From the NCBI GenBank assembly GCA_965371225.1, contig CBDUXP010000015.1:1-64000 (forward strand): a stretch of DNA of 64,000 nt, read 5' to 3'. Below the pieces are notes generated by a model that saw only the letters and a program-made list of their open reading frames with translations, was not told where the DNA came from and made no database searches. Made by a program: the position numbers and the translations under genes. This stretch comes from CBDUXP01 sp965371225 [NCBI: uncultured bacterium] (GTDB lineage Bacteria; Abyssobacteria; SURF-5; CBDUXP01). Every line of letters begins with the position of its first letter. Position 1 is the first letter of the stretch. This document shows, piece after piece, positions 25,688 through 34,700 of the stretch.

Positions 25688-26329
25688 ATGATTATCGAAC
25701 ACCTGGCGGTCGGCATGTTTCAGTGCAACTGCATGATCCTCGGCGACGAGACGACGCGTGAGGCGATCGTGATCGACCCCGGGGATGAGGCGGACCGGAT
25801 CCTGGAGGTGTTGGAGCGCCACAAGCTGACGGCCAAGTGGCTGCTGCACACGCACGCGCACCTGGATCACGTCCTGGCCACCGGCGAGGTGCAGGAACGC
25901 ACCGGCGCGCAAGTGTGCCTCCATCCCGACGACCTGTACCTGTACGACGGGCTGGAGATGCAGTCGCGGATGTTGGGCCTGCCGGTGCCGAAGCAGGTGC
26001 CGCTGGACCGGCACCTGACGGATGACGAGACGTTTGCGGCCGGCGGGATCGAGGTGGGCACGCTTCACACCCCGGGCCATACGCCCGGCTCCTGCTGCTT
26101 CCTCATGCCGCAGGCGGGCGAGGCCACGGTCCTGTTCGCGGGCGATACGCTCTTCATGGGCAGCATCGGCCGCACCGACCTGCCCGGCGGAAACTACGAC
26201 ACGATCATGGCGTCGATCAAGGATCGGCTCCTGCCCCTGGAGGATTCCACCGTGGTCATACCGGGCCACGGGCCGGCGACCACGATCGAACGCGAGCGGC
26301 TTAGCAACCCGTTTCTCCAGGACCTGTAG
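25688..26329 (+). CDS. Metallo-beta-lactamase-fold hydrolase, glyoxalase II-like
   Basis: 213 residues. The dinuclear metal site HTHAHLDH (His56, His58, Asp60, His61) is complete. Further ligands are in LHTPGHTPGSCCF (His near 127), VLFAGDTLFMGSIGRTDLPGG (Asp near 147) and VVIPGHGPAT (His near 196). The size and the GDTLFxxSIGRTDLPGG signature fit the YcbL/GloB-like group, which hydrolyses thioesters such as S-lactoylglutathione; the long glutathione-binding C-terminus of true GloB is absent. Cytosolic. It follows the anchored coiled-coil gene by 30 bp and probably shares its promoter. Confidence 0.9.
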   Translation: MIIEHLAVGMFQCNCMILGDETTREAIVIDPGDEADRILEVLERHKLTAKWLLHTHAHLDHVLATGEVQERTGAQVCLHPDDLYLYDGLEMQSRMLGLPVPKQVPLDRHLTDDETFAAGGIEVGTLHTPGHTPGSCCFLMPQAGEATVLFAGDTLFMGSIGRTDLPGGNYDTIMASIKDRLLPLEDSTVVIPGHGPATTIERERLSNPFLQDL

Positions 26330-26392
26330 CCGCATCGCGCGCCGGCGGGATGGCTTCTTCCCGCTGCGCGTCGCGATGAGCGGGCCGGGGCT

Positions 26393-28051
26393 TTAGTGGC
26401 CCTTCTTCAGGATGACCACCACGTCTTCACCGCTGATGGGCGTGCCGTCCAACAGGTTACCGGTCAGCCGCAGGATGCGCGCCTCACCGTCGACGACCGG
26501 GGCAATGGCGGCCAGGATGGCCTGGCGATCGAACTTCATCGTCAAGTCGGCGAACCCATCGGGGCCTTCGTCCGTGCAGTCGAACGGCTCGGACTTGCCT
26601 TCCAAGGGCAGGAAGGGCGTCGCTACGTCTTCGAGTCCGGTGCGCATGGGCCCTACGCCTTCGAGCATCAGGGTGCTGACGTCGATGTCAGTCACGTCGA
26701 GGTCGGCCATACCCAACACGGCGACGGGCAGGATACCCCGGCCCTTGGCGTTGAGCGGGTTGCGGCACGCCTCCGGAAGGACATCCAACGCCACCGGAGG
26801 ATCTTCGAGTATCGGCTCCACCATGACCTCGATGCTGAAGCCGCAGGTGCTGTGCCGGCCGACCGCATCGGTTGCGGTAAAGGTGATCGCGTGCACGCCT
26901 TCATCCGCGGCCATGGGCGTCCACAGGAACGTGGTGCTCACGGGATTACCGCTCGTCGGCAGACCGGGGAGGAACATGGCGTCGCCGGGCAGCATGTCCG
27001 CTTCGAGCGTCACCATATCGTCCCCCATCGCGACGATCGTGATGGAGATCATGTCGCCGGCATCCAGGAACAACGCGCTCGCGCAGTCCACCATCGGTCC
27101 GCCGGTCTCGGAGAGGGTAATCACGGGTGGGGCGCCGGTATCGCTCACGAGCTGGATCATGAAATCCACGGCGGCACTACTCTCGCCTTCGTCGAGGATG
27201 ACCTGCGTCGAGTAGAGCGTATTCCCACCAGGGTTCCCCACATCGGCTGCGTCGAGCGCCCCGGTGGTGTCCCACCGGTACTCGCCCGTCATCTCGTCCA
27301 CCGTCGCCGCATTCGGCGCGGTGGTCGGACCGGGCTGCTCGAAAGTCGCATCGCCCGTCTCACCAGCCGTGGCCAGCCGGTACGTCACCGGATCCATGTC
27401 CGGATCGGTGGCGGGGACGACGAAGCTGCAGTCCGCACCCGTCGGGCAATTCACCACGTGCGGGAGCGTACTGGCGGGCGAGCTGTTGGTGCTGCCCGCG
27501 TTGACCACGGTCTGCACGCGGTACGCCGCGGAGGGATTGTTCACGTGGCTGTTGGGGCCGAGCGTCTCGAACAGGCGGCAACACCCCGCCAGCGCGGCGA
27601 CGTAATCGCCCGGCGCGCCGTAGGTGTGGCTGATGGTGGTGTCGATGCTCGGGAGGCTCATGCTGTCCAGGGCGACGGCGAAGATCCAATCGTTCGCCAC
27701 GTCCACCTCGGTCACCATGAACATGAGGACCGACGTGGTCGTGCCATCGCCGAAGTCGAGCACGCTCATCCCGATGAACTCTTCGAAGATATCGCCGACG
27801 CCGGGATACGCATCCGCTTCCGCGCAGGGCACGAATGCCCAGACGGTCGGATCGATACAGTCGAAGTCGGACCGACGGTAGGCGCCGAAGACCGTGAACT
27901 CGACTGTGTCGCCCGAGACCGGGGACCAGGTGACCTGGCCGGCCCGGAACTGCTGGGCCTGGACGGGAGCCACGGGGAGCAGCGCGCAAAGGACAAGGGC
28001 TACCAGAAGCAGCCACACGCACATGGTGGGTCGGGAGTAAGGGGCGGGCAT
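26393..28051 (-). CDS. Secreted Ig/cadherin-like repeat protein
   Basis: 552 residues. The signal peptide MCVWLLLVALVLCALLPVAPVQA ends near residue 32. The mature part has a beta-sandwich at about 36-160 with a FGDGTTTS turn of the PKD/YVTN-like type. An Ig-like domain follows (VVPATDPDMDPVTYRLATAGE), then another (FLWTPMAADEGVHAITFTATD, a typical 'putative Ig' signature). The C-terminal block LDVLPEACRNPLNAKGRG then ILPVAVLG is a recurrent tail in secreted planctomycete proteins. Acidic and Cys-containing; no catalytic motif. Probably extracellular, binding or structural. It is a single leftward gene with an inverted repeat just upstream. Function unknown. Confidence 0.75.
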   Translation of the reverse strand: MPAPYSRPTMCVWLLLVALVLCALLPVAPVQAQQFRAGQVTWSPVSGDTVEFTVFGAYRRSDFDCIDPTVWAFVPCAEADAYPGVGDIFEEFIGMSVLDFGDGTTTSVLMFMVTEVDVANDWIFAVALDSMSLPSIDTTISHTYGAPGDYVAALAGCCRLFETLGPNSHVNNPSAAYRVQTVVNAGSTNSSPASTLPHVVNCPTGADCSFVVPATDPDMDPVTYRLATAGETGDATFEQPGPTTAPNAATVDEMTGEYRWDTTGALDAADVGNPGGNTLYSTQVILDEGESSAAVDFMIQLVSDTGAPPVITLSETGGPMVDCASALFLDAGDMISITIVAMGDDMVTLEADMLPGDAMFLPGLPTSGNPVSTTFLWTPMAADEGVHAITFTATDAVGRHSTCGFSIEVMVEPILEDPPVALDVLPEACRNPLNAKGRGILPVAVLGMADLDVTDIDVSTLMLEGVGPMRTGLEDVATPFLPLEGKSEPFDCTDEGPDGFADLTMKFDRQAILAAIAPVVDGEARILRLTGNLLDGTPISGEDVVVILKKGH

Positions 28052-28067
28052 GGGTTACTCGTTTCCG

Positions 28068-28088
28068 ATTCGTAATACTTTTACGAAT
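28068..28088 (-). promoter_or_regulatory. Inverted repeat upstream of the secreted protein gene
   Basis: ATTCGTAA (28068-28075) pairs with TTACGAAT (28081-28088) around TACTT, 16 bp before the start codon at 28051. The position and symmetry fit an operator, though it could form an mRNA hairpin. The rest of the 277-bp gap to 28329 shows nothing else. Confidence 0.45.
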
Positions 28089-28328
28089 GCGTAATGTGCC
28101 AGCGAGGGACGCGGCCGGACCGCGAAGCCGGGGCAGCGCACATCGGTTTGGTCTCTGAACGGGGCATTGCTCTGCGAGATATGTCGTGGCCCGGGGGCGT
28201 CTAGAGGGCGGGCACGCCCACGACCGGGCCTACGCAATGTGTAACGTCTGGGGCCTAAGTAGTGCAGGGATCGTGCCAGCGATTCAGCCCGGCACAGGAG
28301 GGTCGCGACTAGCAGAATTCCGGCGGCG

Positions 28329-29720
28329 TCAGGCGACGCGGCGGATGGCGTGCGCGAGGAGCGCGGGGAGCCCAGTCGCTGACCGTTCGCGCGCGCCCGC
28401 TGCGACGCCGGGCCCCGTGACGATGGCCTGCGTCGTCCCGCCGGGTTGCGGCCCGAAGAGCAGCACGAACGTGGTCTCGTCCTCGTAGTGCGGATGCCGC
28501 TGCGCCTCGAGCCAGTGGTAGTAGCTCCACTGATCCACGTCCAGCAGGTAGTCCGCGTCCGTGTAGTTGCCCTGGCCCACGGCGCCTTGCTCACCGAAGC
28601 CGCGGCCTCGCTTCTGCCTGCGCAGTGCCTCGTCCGGTCCGCCGAACTGTACGTATAGGAACTTGGGATGCACCAGTTGCATGGCGCGCAGCCCCCCCAC
28701 GTGGACGAACGTGTTCCCGCGATCTTTGATGCCCCGTTCGCCGAACATGACGTGCGACACGAATTGCACCGCCTGCGCATCCGGATAGCGTTCCTCCAGT
28801 TTGAGATCGTGGATCGCCTGCTCGCGGAGCCCGCGGATTTCCTTTCGCAGCGCCCGCTTCTCCTCCGGAGTCTGCGCCATCCGCATCTTCTTGCGGAATC
28901 CCGTGCGCTCCAGGTACGTATCCACCATGCGCGCGTCCGCCGTGCTAAGCACGTACGGCGCCGACTCCCCGCGGCCCAGGCCGGTCGCGTTCGTCCCGCT
29001 GCCCAGGATGCTCCACACGGCTTCCCGCGGCAGGCCCCGTTCTCGCAACACGGCGGTCACCGAAGACTCACTGCTGCCGGCGGCGGCACCGCCGCGCAGA
29101 ATCTGGCTTGCAAAAGCAGGCAGGGTCGTCGCCACTCCCGCCACGTTCTCGTACCACGTACCGGCCGGCATCAAGTCGCGCGCGGCATGGGGCATCACGC
29201 CCGGCGCAGGCGGCGCGACCGTCAATCCCCGATCTGTCCACGGCCCCAGCGCCGTCACCACGACCTTGGCCCCCGTGTGGTACGGGATGCGCGCCTCCAC
29301 CGCCAGGCGCTTTAGCCCCTCCTCCAGCGCGGCGCGGTCCATGCGCCCACCCTCCGGATCGGCCCCGAGATACGCCGCCAACTCCTGCTTACTCATGTAC
29401 TCCGCGTACACGAGCAACTGCTCCAGGTCCCGCTGCTGGCGCGCACTCAACTCGTCGTACGCAAGCAGCCAACCCCCGACGAGGCCGGGCCCGGGCCGGG
29501 GCAGCTTCTTCAGGAACGGGCGGGCATACTCGATGAGACGCTTGCCCTCGAACGACAGGGCATCGAACTTCGGGTTCTGCATCAGGCCACCCCGGCGGCG
29601 CGCGCGGCGTCGCGGCGGGTCCGCCGCGGCAGGCGCCTCGGCGGCGGCGAGCAGGCGGGGCACCGCGGCGGTAGCGGTGAGCGCGGTCACGATGGTCGGG
29701 AGGAACGTGCGGCGGTGCAT
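28329..29720 (-). CDS. Tat-exported alkaline-phosphatase-superfamily-like protein, degenerate
   Basis: 463 residues starting MHRRTFLPTIVTALTATAAVPRL, a twin-arginine-type signal. The mature protein is helical at first (PKFDALSFEGKRLIEYARPF ...). From about residue 130 it aligns by eye with the neighbouring gene product: VTALGPWTDRG corresponds to LIRFGGGTRYT, AGTWYENVAG to QGTLFTNMTN, KFLYVQFGGPD to RFMTVVFQQVD, and both reach a GPGV near the end. The Asp/His metal ligands of sulfatases and phosphatases are not recognisable, so it is probably non-catalytic or has changed function. It starts 10 bp after the upstream gene's stop; the two form an operon and perhaps a heterodimer. Confidence 0.55.
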   Translation of the reverse strand: MHRRTFLPTIVTALTATAAVPRLLAAAEAPAAADPPRRRARRRGGLMQNPKFDALSFEGKRLIEYARPFLKKLPRPGPGLVGGWLLAYDELSARQQRDLEQLLVYAEYMSKQELAAYLGADPEGGRMDRAALEEGLKRLAVEARIPYHTGAKVVVTALGPWTDRGLTVAPPAPGVMPHAARDLMPAGTWYENVAGVATTLPAFASQILRGGAAAGSSESSVTAVLRERGLPREAVWSILGSGTNATGLGRGESAPYVLSTADARMVDTYLERTGFRKKMRMAQTPEEKRALRKEIRGLREQAIHDLKLEERYPDAQAVQFVSHVMFGERGIKDRGNTFVHVGGLRAMQLVHPKFLYVQFGGPDEALRRQKRGRGFGEQGAVGQGNYTDADYLLDVDQWSYYHWLEAQRHPHYEDETTFVLLFGPQPGGTTQAIVTGPGVAAGARERSATGLPALLAHAIRRVA

Positions 29721-29730
29721 GGCGACTTCC

Positions 29731-30876
29731 TTAAGCCCACATCTCGTGGAGAACGCGTCCTTCGGTGCCCGGGACGGTCGTCCCGAGTGCGGCACCGATG
29801 GTCGGGGCGACGTCGGCTTGGGTCACGGCCCTCTCCACCACCGCGCCGCGGCGGACGCCCGGCCCGATCGCGAGCATGCCGATCTGGCGACACCCGAAGT
29901 CGGGCGCGTGGTGGTTCTGAAATCCGTAGTTGCCCATCCCGTCCAAACTCCGGCCGCAGTCGGGCACGATGAACACCGCCGTCTTCCCGCGGTAGAACGG
30001 CAGGGTCTGGCTCGCCTCGACGATGCGGGCCGTCAACCGGTCAGTATTCGCGATGGCGCGCGTGTACAGGGACCAATAGCCGCGATGCGCCACGTCGACC
30101 TGCTGGAACACCACGGTCATAAACCGCGGTTGCAGCGTGCGCATGGCATTCAACGCCAGGAGCGCGACCCGCGCATCGGAACCATCGGATAGGCGATAGG
30201 CGTTCCCGTCGAGTGCGTGGATGAACCGCCGGTGCGCGGCGTCGGCCGGATCGAGGCCGCCGGGCAACTGCGCCCTGGCTTCCCGCTGTTTGGTCAGCCG
30301 CTGCGCCATCCGCTCCAGACGCGCACGCTGGCGGCCTTCCACCTGGCCATCCGCCAGGACCTGGTTCACCTTGTGCCAGCTCGCATCCTGCGGGTGCAAC
30401 TGCAACGCCGCGTGCGCCTCACCGAAACCGGGGGCGGTGCTATAGGCGAGCAAATTCGTTTCGCGATGGTGGTTGGCGAGGCAGACCTGGTGCTCCTCCC
30501 AGCCGTTCGCCTTGCGCAGGTGCTCGAAGATGGTGGGGGTGTCCGGCCGCTGCCTCCCCTCCAGTTCGTACCAGTCGAACCGGCCGGTGAGCAGGTACAT
30601 GGCGCCGGGAAAGTGGCCCGTACGCCCCTCGTTCGTCATGTTCGTAAACAGGGTGCCCTGCGGCCGGAGACGATTCCAGAGCTGCGGCACCCACCGGTGC
30701 TCCGGGTCGCCGATCCACTCCGTGTAGCGCGTCCCGCCGCCGAAGCGGATGAGGATGACGTTCTCGACGGCATCCGGCGCCGCGGCGGCGAGTCGGGGCC
30801 AAGCGACTGTGGCCGCGGCGGTCGCGGCAGCGCTCCGGCTGACGGCACGAATGAAGGCGCGGCGATCCATGGGCAT
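29731..30876 (-). CDS. Tat-exported sulfatase/alkaline-phosphatase-like protein
   Basis: 381 residues. The Tat signal is MDRRAFIRAVSRSAAATAAA. The fold resembles the alkaline phosphatase superfamily (DUF1501/sulfatase-like): QGTLFTNMTNEGRTGHFPGAMYLLTG matches the substrate-site strand-turn region, and near the C-terminus TAVFIVPDCGRS and NHHAPDFGCRQIGMLAIGPGV match the metal-binding DxG and His region. The first metal Asp (usually in VDG near the N-terminus) is replaced by RFGGG, so the metal site looks incomplete. Start: ATG 30876 with GGAGG 6 bp upstream. First gene of the leftward pair; a periplasmic location is likely. Substrate and activity unknown. Confidence 0.65.
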   Translation of the reverse strand: MPMDRRAFIRAVSRSAAATAAATVAWPRLAAAAPDAVENVILIRFGGGTRYTEWIGDPEHRWVPQLWNRLRPQGTLFTNMTNEGRTGHFPGAMYLLTGRFDWYELEGRQRPDTPTIFEHLRKANGWEEHQVCLANHHRETNLLAYSTAPGFGEAHAALQLHPQDASWHKVNQVLADGQVEGRQRARLERMAQRLTKQREARAQLPGGLDPADAAHRRFIHALDGNAYRLSDGSDARVALLALNAMRTLQPRFMTVVFQQVDVAHRGYWSLYTRAIANTDRLTARIVEASQTLPFYRGKTAVFIVPDCGRSLDGMGNYGFQNHHAPDFGCRQIGMLAIGPGVRRGAVVERAVTQADVAPTIGAALGTTVPGTEGRVLHEMWA

Positions 30877-30943
30877 GGCAACCTCCGGGCGCACGGGGCG
30901 GGCCGGCGCTCTTACATAGTAGACGTTCCGGCCGCGGGAAAGG

Positions 30944-32398
30944 TTACGCGCGGACCGAGCGCCAGCCGCCGCGAATGAACAGCGTGGTCTGGATCAGGCA
31001 GCCCGTGACGGTGGCCGTCGCACCGGCGAGGAACAGGCCCCGAACCCCCAACTCGCCAACGCCGGGCAACCACAGCGCCAGCGGCAGGAAGACGCAATAG
31101 GTCGAGAAGAGCATGGACCACATGGGCCGGCGCATGTCGCCGGCTCCCTGCATGGCGCGGCTGAACACGAACGCCGCCGCGAGGAAGGGATACACGGCGG
31201 AGGAGATGCGCAGGTACATGGCCCCGATCACGATGGCCTCCGGGTCGTCCGGCGAGAACGCCCGGATGAACACCTCGGCCTTCCATTGAAACAGGGCGGT
31301 GAAGCACAGCATGATTGCCGCGTAGTACCCGCACGCAATCCAGGCGCCGGCGGCCGCGCGGCGGTACTGCCCTGCGCCGGCGTTCTGCCCCGTGACCGTG
31401 GCCGCTGCACCGGCGAACGCCATACCGATCCCCAGCAGCATCATGTCGATCCGCAGCGCCACCCCGTATCCCGCCCGCGCGCTGGAGCCATACGCCCCCA
31501 GGAAGCGGATCATCAGGACGAGCATGATGGCCCGGCAACTGATCTGCACCAGCACGGGCCAGGACAAGCCGGCGATGCGGCGCACCATCTGCCAGTCATT
31601 GGGGAGGAAGGACCGCGGATGCAATTCCAAGTCCGCGTGCAAGCGGCGGGTGCGCACGAGCCCGAGCGCCAAGGCGAGGCCGCTGCCGAGCCCCGCCGCG
31701 ATGAGCACCCCGCGAATGCCGAGCGCCGGAATCGGGCCCCGGCCGAGCGGCAACACGCCGAAGCACACGAGCTGCACCACCGCGCTCAGGAGGACCATTA
31801 AGAATGGGGTGGTGACATCTCCGGCGGCTTGGAGCGTGGACATGAGCACAAAGAAGAGAAACGGCGCGACCAGGATGATTCCCGTCAGCCGCAAGTACGG
31901 CCCCGCCTGCGCCGCCACGTCGGCGGTCATGTTGAGCTGAGCCATGATGGGGCCGGTGGCCACGTTCGCAACCAGCGCCCCCAGCGTGGCCACGGCCAAC
32001 ACCATGCCGAGCGTCTGCCCCATGACGCGCCCCGCGGCCCCCACCTGGCCGGCGCCCACCCGCCGCGCTACCATTGCCGACGCACCCCAGGCCGCCGCGA
32101 TCACGAAAGTCATCAAGAGTTGGCGGAACGTCTGGTTGATCGAGATCACCGCGTCCAGGCTGACGGTGCCCAGGAGCCCCAGGACTCTCAATTCCGTGGC
32201 CGATCGCACCACCTCAAGCGCGCTGACGCCCAGGATGGGAATCGCGAGCGCGAGCACCACGCGGCTCAGGCTCCCGCGCGTGGCGTCGTGCCGGCCCCGC
32301 GGCAGGGGGGGCGCCGGCTCCAGCTCGAGGGGCGGCGGCCCGGGGTCGCTAGTCGCCGGGCTCGTAGAAACGCTCAACGGTGAACCCGGCTGCCGCAA
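30944..32398 (-). CDS. MATE-family efflux transporter
   Basis: 484 residues with twelve predicted membrane segments in two MatE halves. SLSRVVLALAIPILGVSALEVV opens TM1, INQTFRQLLMTFVIAAAWGASAMVARRVGAG covers TM2, and the second half begins NDWQMVRRIAGLSWPVLVQI. AGPYLRLTGIILVAPFL and AMYLRISSAVYPFLAAAF are matching positions in the two halves. It exports cationic drugs or metabolites against Na+ or H+; the substrate is unknown. The first ~45 residues are proline-rich and hydrophilic. The ATG at 32398 lies inside the upstream radical SAM gene (50-bp overlap); a GTG at 32371 is an alternative. Co-transcription with that gene is likely. Confidence 0.9.
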   Translation of the reverse strand: MRQPGSPLSVSTSPATSDPGPPPLELEPAPPLPRGRHDATRGSLSRVVLALAIPILGVSALEVVRSATELRVLGLLGTVSLDAVISINQTFRQLLMTFVIAAAWGASAMVARRVGAGQVGAAGRVMGQTLGMVLAVATLGALVANVATGPIMAQLNMTADVAAQAGPYLRLTGIILVAPFLFFVLMSTLQAAGDVTTPFLMVLLSAVVQLVCFGVLPLGRGPIPALGIRGVLIAAGLGSGLALALGLVRTRRLHADLELHPRSFLPNDWQMVRRIAGLSWPVLVQISCRAIMLVLMIRFLGAYGSSARAGYGVALRIDMMLLGIGMAFAGAAATVTGQNAGAGQYRRAAAGAWIACGYYAAIMLCFTALFQWKAEVFIRAFSPDDPEAIVIGAMYLRISSAVYPFLAAAFVFSRAMQGAGDMRRPMWSMLFSTYCVFLPLALWLPGVGELGVRGLFLAGATATVTGCLIQTTLFIRGGWRSVRA

Positions 32399-33230
32399 CG
32401 GCGTCGGCGATCGTGTCGATCTCGGTGGCGATCAGGGCGGAGACGAAGTCCTCCGCCGGCGGGCGCGCGACGGTATACACCTGCACGCGGTCAAAGTCGC
32501 CGCCGGCGTCACGGATCTCGCACAACCGGGCGACATACGCCGCGGTCTCTTCCGCATCGGGGCCGACGCCATCGAGGCGCATGAACAGACTTTGGATCAC
32601 GACGGGCCACCGGCGGGCCGCATCGGTAATGTTGCGCAGCGTGCGCTCGAACGGCACCTTCGTGCGCTCCACACGCTGATAGTACGCCTCGGTCCCCGCT
32701 TCGAGCTTGGCCCAGATCTCCAACCCGTGTGGCGCCAACAGATCGAGCCCCGTCTGCACGTCAGTTCGATGCAGACCCGACGTGTTCGTGATGACCACGA
32801 CCTTCGCATCCGCCAAACCCAGCTCGGTTTTTACGCCGACGATGCGGCGACACACCTCTGCGAAATGGAGATACGTGGTGGGCTCCCCGTCCCCGCTCAG
32901 CGCGATGTCATGCAGGCCCCGCCACGCCTGCGGCACCCCGGCGAACCGGGGATGGCTCCAGAAGGCGCCCGTGGACACCTCGCGCAGCAACGCGCGCAGT
33001 TCCCCCTCCACCGCATCGGGATCCACGCTCACGGGGCGCACCGGGCCGCGCCGGTCCACCTGGCAGTACACGCAGTCGTAGTTGCAGAGCTTGTCCACGT
33101 TCAGGTTGATGCCGACGGACAGCCCGCGCGCCCGGCGCGAGATGACGGGATACACGAAGTCTTGCGCCAGGTACTGCCTGGGGTGGAACGTCACGGCCTC
33201 GCGGAGACCGCCCGGGGGGCTACTGGACAC
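32349..33230 (-). CDS. Radical SAM enzyme
   Basis: 293 residues. The iron-sulfur motif CNYDCVYCQ (Cys49, Cys53, Cys56) follows the classic CxxxCxxC spacing, after SVGINLNVDKL. LSGDGEPTTYLHF (about 112) matches the GGEP SAM-binding motif in the variant GDGEPT, and VVITNTSGL is strand 3. This pattern fits the small group of uncharacterised radical SAM proteins similar to the wyosine/TYW1-type sequences 'GINLxxxKxCNxxCxYCQV'. The reaction is not predictable. Its 3' end overlaps the MATE gene by 50 bp. Start: first ATG of the frame; TFHPRQYLAQDFVYPVISRRARGLS follows, as in homologues. Confidence 0.88.
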   Translation of the reverse strand: MSSSPPGGLREAVTFHPRQYLAQDFVYPVISRRARGLSVGINLNVDKLCNYDCVYCQVDRRGPVRPVSVDPDAVEGELRALLREVSTGAFWSHPRFAGVPQAWRGLHDIALSGDGEPTTYLHFAEVCRRIVGVKTELGLADAKVVVITNTSGLHRTDVQTGLDLLAPHGLEIWAKLEAGTEAYYQRVERTKVPFERTLRNITDAARRWPVVIQSLFMRLDGVGPDAEETAAYVARLCEIRDAGGDFDRVQVYTVARPPAEDFVSALIATEIDTIADAVAAAGFTVERFYEPGD

Positions 33231-33334
33231 GGAGGTCCCATTCTACCCGCCCGGGTCCGCTGGGAGGCAAGCGGTGCGTAAATATGCCTGGGGCCACTGT
33301 TTACGGTAATCGGCAAGCGGCTGGGTGGGAGGGA

Positions 33335-33363
33335 TTGACAGCCCGGGGATTGGCGGTTATAAT
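33335..33363 (+). promoter_or_regulatory. Consensus sigma70 promoter of the small-protein/GST unit
   Basis: TTGACA (33335-33340), 17-bp spacer, TATAAT (33358-33363). Both hexamers match the consensus exactly, rare in this high-GC window. The operator at 33364-33383 begins at the next base. Confidence 0.85.
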
Positions 33364-33383
33364 TAGACCAACTAGTCAGTCTA
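33364..33383 (+). promoter_or_regulatory. TetR-type operator, copy 1 (TAGAC-N10-GTCTA)
   Basis: TAGAC (33364-33368) and GTCTA (33379-33383) flank 10 bases. The site overlaps the expected transcription start (near 33370), so a bound repressor would block RNA polymerase. The same arms and spacing occur at 35321-35340 just beyond the TetR gene at 34701, which is the likely regulator. Confidence 0.75.
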
Positions 33384-33397
33384 GAGAGGCAATCGCC

Positions 33398-33610
33398 ATG
33401 AACACCGCAACCGCTACCCGTCAACCTACCCTGCCCCAGGGGCGCCCCGTCGATCTCACCTGCCGTGAGCAGCGCGGCCTGAACTGGCTGATCGCGGCCC
33501 TGCGCAGCGGCCGGATTAATGACGTCGCCGTGCAGCACCTGGAAGTGGACGGCGTGCTGCAACTGGATCCCCTGATCCAATTGGCGGGCGGCCACCCGTC
33601 GGCGAATTGA
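33398..33610 (+). CDS. Small protein of unknown family, first gene of the GST unit
   Basis: 70 residues. I do not recognise a family. It reads as a flexible N-terminus (MNTATATRQPTLPQGRP) followed by a helical segment (CREQRGLNWLIAALRSGRI) and a short acidic-hydrophobic stretch (QHLEVDGVLQLDPLIQ). One cysteine; no signal or membrane segment. Support for it being real: a consensus promoter and operator directly upstream, AGAGAGGC ahead of the ATG, and codon use like its neighbours. The GST gene follows after 207 bp. It is probably induced together with the GST when the TetR releases its operator. Confidence 0.6.
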   Translation: MNTATATRQPTLPQGRPVDLTCREQRGLNWLIAALRSGRINDVAVQHLEVDGVLQLDPLIQLAGGHPSAN

Positions 33611-33779
33611 ACCAGCGTGCCCGAGATCTGCTCGACCGCCGCGCCTTCCCCCTTCGGACGGGGGGAGACCGCTGACACCTTTTTTCAAACCGGAGGAGCC
33701 CGAACCCGTCGCGGCCGGGGCGCACCGAGCGTCCAGGCCAGCCCAACCGGCCGGCCCCGCGCCGGGTTCGCAACGACGC

Positions 33780-33798
33780 CCGCTTCTGCTTGAAGCGG
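33780..33798 (+). terminator. Small hairpin between the short gene and the GST gene
   Basis: CCGCTTC pairs with GAAGCGG around TGCTT (33780-33798), 20 bp before the GST ATG. It could modulate GST translation or reduce read-through; there is no T-run. Confidence 0.35.
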
Positions 33799-33817
33799 CA
33801 CGAGGAAACGCAAACCC

Positions 33818-34528
33818 ATGAGCACACCGTGGATCGTTCATCAGTATTCCCTATCGCCTAACACGGAGCGGCTGCGCCGTGTACTGGTCCGCTTGGAGTT
33901 GCCCTTCGAGGTCCAGGACTACCTGCCGTTCAGCCCGGAGGAGCGCGAGAAGATCGCCGCGCTGGTGAAGCGCAGCGGGCACAACCAGATGCCGGTCCTC
34001 GAGCGGGATGGCACGTATTATGGGGATTCCCTGGCGGTGACCGAGATGCTGCTGGCCGAGTATCCGGACCGGGCCGAGCGATTGTTGCCGGCGGATCCTG
34101 CGCAAGCCGCGGTGGTCCATGCGTACCTGCTGGCCGGCGACAGCGGCTTCCTGCGGCCGGAAGCCAAGTTCCTGACCGCGGACTATCGGAAGAACAAGGG
34201 CGAAGAGCACGCGCAGAAGATCGTGCAATTCGCGCACCAACGCCGCACGTGGGTGTTTGCGGCCTGGGAGCGCGCGCTCGAAAATCAGCCGTTTCTTGCC
34301 GGGGACGACTACACCCTGGCGGACATCGGCGTGGTCCCCTTCATCAACGCGCGGATCGCCATCCCGCAGTTCGCCAAACGGATGGCCGACCAGGGCAGTC
34401 AGTCCCCCTTCGATCTCGAGTTGTGGTCCGAATGGGACCTGGACGCGAACACGTACCCCAATCTGCGGGCGTGGGTCGACCGGTGCAACGCGCCCGAGTT
34501 TACGGAAAGCACGGTGGTGGCGGCCTAA
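33818..34528 (+). CDS. Glutathione S-transferase-family protein
   Basis: 236 residues. The N-terminal thioredoxin-like domain (1-80) opens with IVHQYSLSPNTERLRRVLVRL, has the cis-Pro motif in NQMPVLERDG, and ends with the Ser/Asp glutathione-contact region DSLAVTEMLL. The C-terminal all-helical domain includes FLAGDDYTLADIGVVPFIN, the N-capping box typical of GSTs. The catalytic Ser is probably Ser11 or Ser13. Likely role: conjugation or reduction of electrophilic or peroxidised compounds with glutathione. It is downstream of an operator-controlled promoter and followed by a TetR gene, fitting an inducible detoxification unit. Confidence 0.85.
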   Translation: MSTPWIVHQYSLSPNTERLRRVLVRLELPFEVQDYLPFSPEEREKIAALVKRSGHNQMPVLERDGTYYGDSLAVTEMLLAEYPDRAERLLPADPAQAAVVHAYLLAGDSGFLRPEAKFLTADYRKNKGEEHAQKIVQFAHQRRTWVFAAWERALENQPFLAGDDYTLADIGVVPFINARIAIPQFAKRMADQGSQSPFDLELWSEWDLDANTYPNLRAWVDRCNAPEFTESTVVAA

Positions 34529-34700
34529 GCCTCGGCGCGGAGTCGGACGGCGGTCGCCGGCGAGCGACCGCCGCCCCGCGCGCCTGCACCCGGAACGCCA
34601 CACCCGTAGGGACGAGAGCATGGTAGACGCTAAGTCACATATGGTAGAATTGGACCGCCCGGTTCGACGCAGCGAAAAGGCCGAATCCGGAAGTGCCCCT

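Noticed and set aside
26396-28075. 559-codon open frame on the plus strand
   Set aside because: Entirely antisense to the secreted Ig-like protein, His/Arg/Gly-rich and without motifs; a shadow produced by high GC.
34650-34666. Possible third TetR operator (GGACCGCCCGGTTC)
   Set aside because: The arms are imperfect and the spacing differs from the TAGAC-N10-GTCTA sites, so it was not called.
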